From contig JBKBHS010000001.1 of assembly GCA_046299555.1 (NCBI GenBank), positions 930,001 through 994,000 of the forward strand: a DNA stretch of 64,000 nt, in the 5' to 3' direction. The translations under genes and the position numbers were made by a program. Below the pieces are notes generated by a model that had not been told where the DNA came from, searched no databases, and saw nothing but the letters and a program-made list of their open reading frames with translations. Shown piece by piece: positions 59,901 through 64,000 of this stretch (positions are counted from its first letter, which is position 1; each line of letters begins with the position of its first letter). The stretch comes from CALKJP01 sp046299555. Lineage in GTDB: Bacteria > Bacteroidota > Bacteroidia > JACCXN01.

Positions 59901-60234
59901 GTTGATTTATAAGTTTGAATCGTTTGAACTATTTAAACAAGTATTACAAAAAATTAATAAAGAATCTGTAACATTCTTATTTAAAGCTTCATTACCGGTT
60001 GGGAATACAGCTCAAACAGCTCAAGCACAACAAGCACCTAAAGTACAACCTAAAGTAAATTTCCAAACAAGTCGCAGCGAAACTCCTAAGTTTTCTCAAG
60101 GGCATACTACTAATGGGGAAGAAAAGGCAAAACCACAACCTGTAAGAGTAGAACAAAAAATTGGTCGCAATGACCCTTGTCCCTGTGGCAGCGGGAAAAA
60201 ATATAAACAATGTCACGGTAAAGATGCATTATAG
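56938..60234 (+). CDS. secA: Preprotein translocase ATPase SecA
   Basis: The 1098-residue protein has [20 protein letters not shown] (Walker A), [20 protein letters not shown] (DEVD), the preprotein cross-linking and helicase blocks ([40 protein letters not shown]) and the C-terminal zinc tail [17 protein letters not shown]. It is longer than E. coli SecA (901), as in other Bacteroidota, because of an insertion of about 100 residues before residue 500. It drives export through SecYEG. Confidence 0.97.
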   Translation: [1098 protein letters not shown]

Positions 60235-60262
60235 AAAAAGCCCCGTTTTTCGGGGCTTTTTC
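60235..60262. terminator. Bidirectional terminator between secA and the barrel protein gene
   Basis: A perfect AAAAAGCCCCG / CGGGGCTTTTT palindrome with a TTTT loop lies between convergent genes and ends both. Confidence 0.92.
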
Positions 60263-60984
60263 TATTGTAAACTAATTTGTATTCCCACAATTAATCTTGG
60301 AAGTTCAGGATATGCAGCAATTTTTCCATTAAAAAGATTTGATATGCGATAGTTGCCAAAAAATACTAAGCGATTAAACCCTAAACGAGCATTGGCACCA
60401 TAATTAAAATCACTAACATAAATTAAACCTTTATTAGTAACAGTAGTATTGCTTGCATTGGCATTGTTGGCAACTGTAAAATTATCATAAAAATTATGCG
60501 AAGCGCCAACTACCCAGGTCCCATATCCTCCAATATCTATAAAATTGCCTGTTCTACTTCCTCTTTTCCCGAAATTAAAACGATTATATAAGCTAATTCC
60601 TAATTCGTTGGTTCGAAAATTTTCACGAACATGTAAAAAAGAATTTGGAAAAATTTTAAAAGAATCTTGTTTAATACTAAAAGTACTAACGGTATAAAAT
60701 AACTCATATCCTACTGCGTAAAAATTGGATAGTTTTCTTTTATATCTTAAACCGATATTCCAAGCACCGGATTTCCCATAGTTTATTGCTGCACCGGCAC
60801 CTTCAGTAGCACCAAGTATTAAACCATAACCCATAAAAGCATGTAAAAAAGATTTTTGATTGGGTCCTTTCTTATCATCTTCTAATCTCTGAGGAACAGT
60901 TTCTTCAAAAACCGGATTTTGTGCCATTAAAAAGCTTGAAACGCTTATTGAAATTAAAAGGATAATTGATTTAAATTTATTCAT
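60262..60984 (-). CDS. Outer-membrane beta-barrel protein of unknown function
   Basis: The 240-residue protein has a signal peptide (ending FLMAQ) and a barrel pattern: HAFMGYGLILGATEGAGAAIN, NIGLRYKRKLSNFYAVGYELFY, GISLYNRFNFGKRG, GLIYVSDFNYGANARLGF and a final strand RLIVGIQISLQ ending in a polar residue. I do not recognise a named family. It lies 12 bases after the subtilisin gene in the same operon, so it may help that protease or be exported with it. Confidence 0.68.
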   Translation of the reverse strand: MNKFKSIILLISISVSSFLMAQNPVFEETVPQRLEDDKKGPNQKSFLHAFMGYGLILGATEGAGAAINYGKSGAWNIGLRYKRKLSNFYAVGYELFYTVSTFSIKQDSFKIFPNSFLHVRENFRTNELGISLYNRFNFGKRGSRTGNFIDIGGYGTWVVGASHNFYDNFTVANNANASNTTVTNKGLIYVSDFNYGANARLGFNRLVFFGNYRISNLFNGKIAAYPELPRLIVGIQISLQ

Positions 60985-60996
60985 AAATATTCGGTG

Positions 60997-62589
60997 TTAG
61001 TTAACTTGTGTGCTATAAGTATATCCTTTAAAATGAAATCGAATAGTGCTGCCTTTACTGTAATCTTTTTTATAAAGTTGTAAAATATTTTCGTTTTCTA
61101 CATTTATAACGGCATATTTTTCAAGATGTCCGTTTGTATTTTCTATGTGATAATAAAAGTATTCTTTAGTATAAGGCTTATCAGGAGCCACTTTCGTGAA
61201 TTCCGGTTTTAAGTATACGTTTATATATGGTCCATCATCAATTACTTTAAATGTTGCTTCAATAGTAGATTTTCCATTATTAATAAAATAATTCGCCTGA
61301 GGAATGCCATATCCATGAACATAATCGAAATATGGATATAAAGTTGATGAACGTTCTATCTCCTGAAATAATTCCATGTTTTTTAAATTGGGTTTAGCTT
61401 GTAATGCACAAGCTGCAAACCCTGCTACTAAAGGCGATGCAAACGATGTGCCTTGTGTTTTAGTAAAACCGTTTTTACTCTCTGCAATTACATAGCCATA
61501 AGCTGAAACATTTGGTTTTAAACGTTTATCAGCAGTTGGTCCGTAAGAACTAAATACGGCATGCAAATCTGTTTTTGGGTCTATTGCTCCTACGCTTAAT
61601 ACACTATCGGCATCAGCCGGTGTTCCAATGTATTTCCATTTGCTGTTTCCTTCGTTTCCGGCCGCATTAACTACCAATATGCCTTTAGAAGCTGCCATGT
61701 TTGCTGCACGGGCAACAAAACTTTTTTTACCATCCATATCGCTTACAAAATAGCGATGATGAGTATATCCTAGAGAACTATTTATGATGTGGGCTCCATG
61801 TTTATCAGCCCATTCTGCTGCAGCCAGCCAATTTTCTTCTTCTGAAAATGGTTCTCTCCAGCCAATTTCCGTGCGAGCTAATAAAAATTCTGCATCAGTA
61901 GCCAAGCCTAGTTTTTTGCCTTCAAACATTCCTGCAATACATGAAAGCACGTTTGTTCCATGTGCTGCATAAGCGTAAACAAATTCTTTATTTCTAACAA
62001 AGTCAAAGGTTTTAATAATGCGATTTTCTTTTCGTATGTGTTCAAAAACTGGGCTTTTATCTACATTTGGGAAACCTGCATCAAATATGGCTATACGAAT
62101 ACCTTTTCCTGTATAGCCATTGTCCCAAAAATAGTTGGCATTCATCCTATCGCATTGTTGAAATAACAATCTAGCTTCGGCTTCTGTTAGTTCACGGTTA
62201 ATTGATGTTTCAACATCGAACGATGATAAATTTTGGATTGAATTATAAATTATTATTTCTTTTACAAACGATAAGTGTTTAATTTTATCAAGAGTATTTA
62301 TATCAGCATAACCCACCACTGCGTTAAACCATCGAGAAACAACTTTGAGCTCAAAATCTAACTCTGTAAGTTGTTGAATATATTTATCGTTTACCGGAAA
62401 ATCGCTGGAGTCATACAAGTTAATGCCATGTTTTATTCTTCTCTCAATGGCTTTTGAATCGAAATAAGTGTAAGGGTTAAAGCTGGTTTCATTTTTGTCG
62501 GTAAAAAAAATCCAAGCTTTTTCTTTGTTTTGTGCAAACGAACTAAAAATAGAAAAGATTAAAAGCGTAAATGTTATTTTTCGTAGCAT
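60997..62589 (-). CDS. Exported subtilisin-family serine protease (S8)
   Basis: The 530-residue protein has a signal peptide (MLRKITFTLLIFSIFSSFAQ) and a complete S8 triad: Asp170 (IRIAIFDAGF), His211 (AYAAHGTNVLSCIAG) and Ser382 (GTSFASPLVAGFAA), with the oxyanion Asn312 in AAGNEG. A propeptide-like region fills residues 20-155, and the C-terminal part is a beta-domain without T9SS sorting motifs. I chose the ATG at 62589 since a further 17 residues to 62640 would precede the signal peptide. It should be periplasmic or secreted. It is divergent from the threonine aldolase gene. Confidence 0.88.
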   Translation of the reverse strand: MLRKITFTLLIFSIFSSFAQNKEKAWIFFTDKNETSFNPYTYFDSKAIERRIKHGINLYDSSDFPVNDKYIQQLTELDFELKVVSRWFNAVVGYADINTLDKIKHLSFVKEIIIYNSIQNLSSFDVETSINRELTEAEARLLFQQCDRMNANYFWDNGYTGKGIRIAIFDAGFPNVDKSPVFEHIRKENRIIKTFDFVRNKEFVYAYAAHGTNVLSCIAGMFEGKKLGLATDAEFLLARTEIGWREPFSEEENWLAAAEWADKHGAHIINSSLGYTHHRYFVSDMDGKKSFVARAANMAASKGILVVNAAGNEGNSKWKYIGTPADADSVLSVGAIDPKTDLHAVFSSYGPTADKRLKPNVSAYGYVIAESKNGFTKTQGTSFASPLVAGFAACALQAKPNLKNMELFQEIERSSTLYPYFDYVHGYGIPQANYFINNGKSTIEATFKVIDDGPYINVYLKPEFTKVAPDKPYTKEYFYYHIENTNGHLEKYAVINVENENILQLYKKDYSKGSTIRFHFKGYTYSTQVN

Positions 62590-62649
62590 TGCTTTATTTG
62601 ATATTTTTACGAATGTATTAAATGGTATATGATTTAACAAGTAAATAGT

Positions 62650-63669
62650 ATGATTGTTGATTTAAGAAGCGATACAGTTACTAAACCAACACCGGCTATG
62701 CTTGATGCAATGATGGCAGCCAAAGTTGGAGATGATGTTTTTGAAGAAGATGAAACAGTTTTAATACTCGAAAAAAAAGCTGCCGATATGTTTGGAAAAG
62801 ATGCAGCACTTTTATGTCCTTCGGGAACCATGGCAAATCAAATAGCAATAAAATGTCATGTTCAACCTTCAGATGAGGTTATTTGTGATATATCTGCTCA
62901 TGTGTATAATTACGAAGGAGGTGGAATTGCTTTTCATTCGGGTGCTTCAGTTAGATTAATTAATGGGAATAGAGGCGTATTTACAGCTAAAGATGTTTTA
63001 CAATGTATTCAACCTGATAATATACATTACCCGGTTAGTAAATTAGTTTGTATTGAAAATACTTGTAATAGAGGAGGAGGCAAGTGTTGGGAATTGGAAG
63101 AAATGAAGCAGATAAAAGAAGTCTGTGATAAGCATCATTTAAAATTACATTTAGATGGCGCCAGAATATTTAATGCGATTATTCATAAAGGTTATTCGGC
63201 TAAACAAGTAGGCGAATTGTTTGACACAATTTCCATTTGTCTATCAAAAGGATTGGGAGCTCCGGTAGGTTCGCTTATTTTAGGAGATAAAGAAACAATT
63301 AATAGAGCAAAACGTTATCGTAAACTATTTGGAGGAGGAATGCGTCAGGTAGGCTATTTGGCAGCTGCCGGAATATTTGCTTTAGAGAATAATATTGAAC
63401 GATTAAGAGAAGATCATATTCGGGCTAAACAATTAGAAGAGGTGTTAAATAAAATGCCTTATGTTACAGAAGTTTTTCCGGTAGAAACGAATATTGTGGT
63501 GTTTCGATTAAAACCTGAAATTGATGTAAATAATTTTCTTCAAATTTTAGCAGCAAAAAATATTAAAGCTGTAGGTTTTGGGCCGCAAGCAATACGCTTT
63601 GCAACCCATTTGGATATAAATGATGCTATGATTGATTATGTAGTAAGGGAGTTGAAAAATATTAATTAA
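62650..63669 (+). CDS. ltaE: Low-specificity L-threonine aldolase
   Basis: The 339-residue PLP enzyme has the family's MIVDLRSDTVTKPTPAMLDA start, ALLCPSGTMANQIAIKCH, the aspartate in LHLDGARIFNA (169), and ICLSKGLGAPVGS with Lys200 as the PLP Schiff-base residue, then GGGMRQVGYLAAAG. It cleaves threonine or allo-threonine to glycine and acetaldehyde. It is divergent from the subtilisin gene, with a 60-base gap; convergent to the next gene. Confidence 0.93.
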   Translation: MIVDLRSDTVTKPTPAMLDAMMAAKVGDDVFEEDETVLILEKKAADMFGKDAALLCPSGTMANQIAIKCHVQPSDEVICDISAHVYNYEGGGIAFHSGASVRLINGNRGVFTAKDVLQCIQPDNIHYPVSKLVCIENTCNRGGGKCWELEEMKQIKEVCDKHHLKLHLDGARIFNAIIHKGYSAKQVGELFDTISICLSKGLGAPVGSLILGDKETINRAKRYRKLFGGGMRQVGYLAAAGIFALENNIERLREDHIRAKQLEEVLNKMPYVTEVFPVETNIVVFRLKPEIDVNNFLQILAAKNIKAVGFGPQAIRFATHLDINDAMIDYVVRELKNIN

Positions 63670-64000
63670 CTATTTTACAGCAGCTCTTTTCAGTCGGTCA
63701 TTTAAAGCTCTGCCTATGCCTTCTTCAGGAAAGGTTTCGCAAATTATTATCTCTATATTTTCATTTGCATCCATTTGACGAATAGCAGCAAAAAAATGTT
63801 CAGCAGCTTCGTTTAATGATTTATTTTCCGATAGAACGATGTTGTAACAAGGATATTTTTTGTAAAAAGATATAACGCCAATTTTTTTGTCTTTATGCAA
63901 TTCTAATAATGAGTCAATTTTCCCGTAAATTAACTCTTTTAGTGGAGCGTAATGGCTTTTAAGCATTCCCGGACTTATTGGATTTGAAGATGTATTTAGC
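63670..64000 (-). CDS. Sua5/YwlC-type threonylcarbamoyl-AMP synthase, C-terminal part (partial)
   Basis: The frame is open to the window edge on the minus strand, giving about 109 residues. It begins with SNPISPGMLKSHYAPLKEL, the linker-start PGM-x-HYAP of Sua5 proteins, and the rest (KKIGVISFYKKYPCYNIVLS, EHFFAAIRQMDANENIEI, EEGIGRALNDRLKRAA) is the Sua5 C-terminal domain. The enzyme makes the t6A37 tRNA intermediate with TsaB, TsaD and TsaE. The catalytic YrdC part lies beyond the window. Confidence 0.85.
   Translation of the reverse strand, partial: LNTSSNPISPGMLKSHYAPLKELIYGKIDSLLELHKDKKIGVISFYKKYPCYNIVLSENKSLNEAAEHFFAAIRQMDANENIEIIICETFPEEGIGRALNDRLKRAAVK

Overview
This window comes from the chromosome of a Bacteroidota bacterium. 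The evidence is internal: a complete type IX secretion/gliding core (porP, gldK, gldL, gldM, gldN), several secreted proteins with type A or type B T9SS sorting tails, a Bacteroidota-type 16S rRNA, AT-rich codon usage, almost no Shine-Dalgarno sequences, and promoters of the phylum's -33 TTTG / -7 TAnnTTTG type. The 16S looks like an environmental, little-cultured lineage; I cannot place it below phylum/class by eye. No plasmid, phage or insertion-sequence genes are visible.

Layout. (1) 1-2807, minus strand: a methyltransferase, a leucine-rich-repeat protein, an exported protein of unknown function and a 40-residue micro-lipoprotein not described by any obvious family. (2) 2851-13757, minus strand: one secretion operon running from a small exported protein to a 1528-residue type B adhesin with seven near-identical Ig-like repeats, a PorE-like OmpA/TPR/propeller protein, a PorP/SprF barrel and a GH18 chitinase-like enzyme with a type A sorting tail, closed by a strong hairpin terminator. 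(3) 14297-19996: an outer-membrane protein gene, then an rRNA operon (16S, tRNA-Ile, tRNA-Ala, 23S, 5S) behind four tandem promoters. (4) 20032-30603: a porin, a permease, an NAD(P)-binding protein, two small secreted-protein genes, a broken DUF433/DUF5615 toxin-antitoxin-like pair, an MFS transporter, a Fe-S cluster protein and a dienoyl-CoA-reductase-like SDR. The gaps in this stretch, and only here, are filled with an unusual family of degenerate short repeats. (5) 30604-39801: tilS, a fused SpmA/SpmB-type membrane protein, a PAS-SpoIIE phosphatase behind a structured leader, a J-domain protein, a membrane histidine kinase, an SBBP propeller protein and a PHB-depolymerase-like esterase. (6) 39825-46985, minus strand: miaB, a sigma-54 activator, lptE, a TPR protein and secG in one operon, followed by groS-groL behind a sigma-54-like promoter. 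(7) 47146-60262, plus strand: topA, an arginase-fold pseudoenzyme, porP, gldK-L-M-N and secA. (8) 60262-64000: an exported barrel protein and a subtilisin (minus strand), a threonine aldolase (plus strand), and the tail of a Sua5/YwlC-type gene running off the end.

How it works together. SecA and SecG push proteins across the inner membrane; LptE and GroESL support envelope biogenesis and folding. GldK/N ring and GldL/M motor, with PorP and PorE-like proteins, make the outer-membrane T9SS, and the adhesin, chitinase-like enzyme, SBBP protein and the 511-residue protein are its likely cargo. The points most worth a second look are the structured leader at 33245-33329, the repeat field at 21916-30600, the micro-lipoprotein at 2685-2807, the sigma-54-like groES promoter and the catalytically dead arginase homologue beside the T9SS genes.
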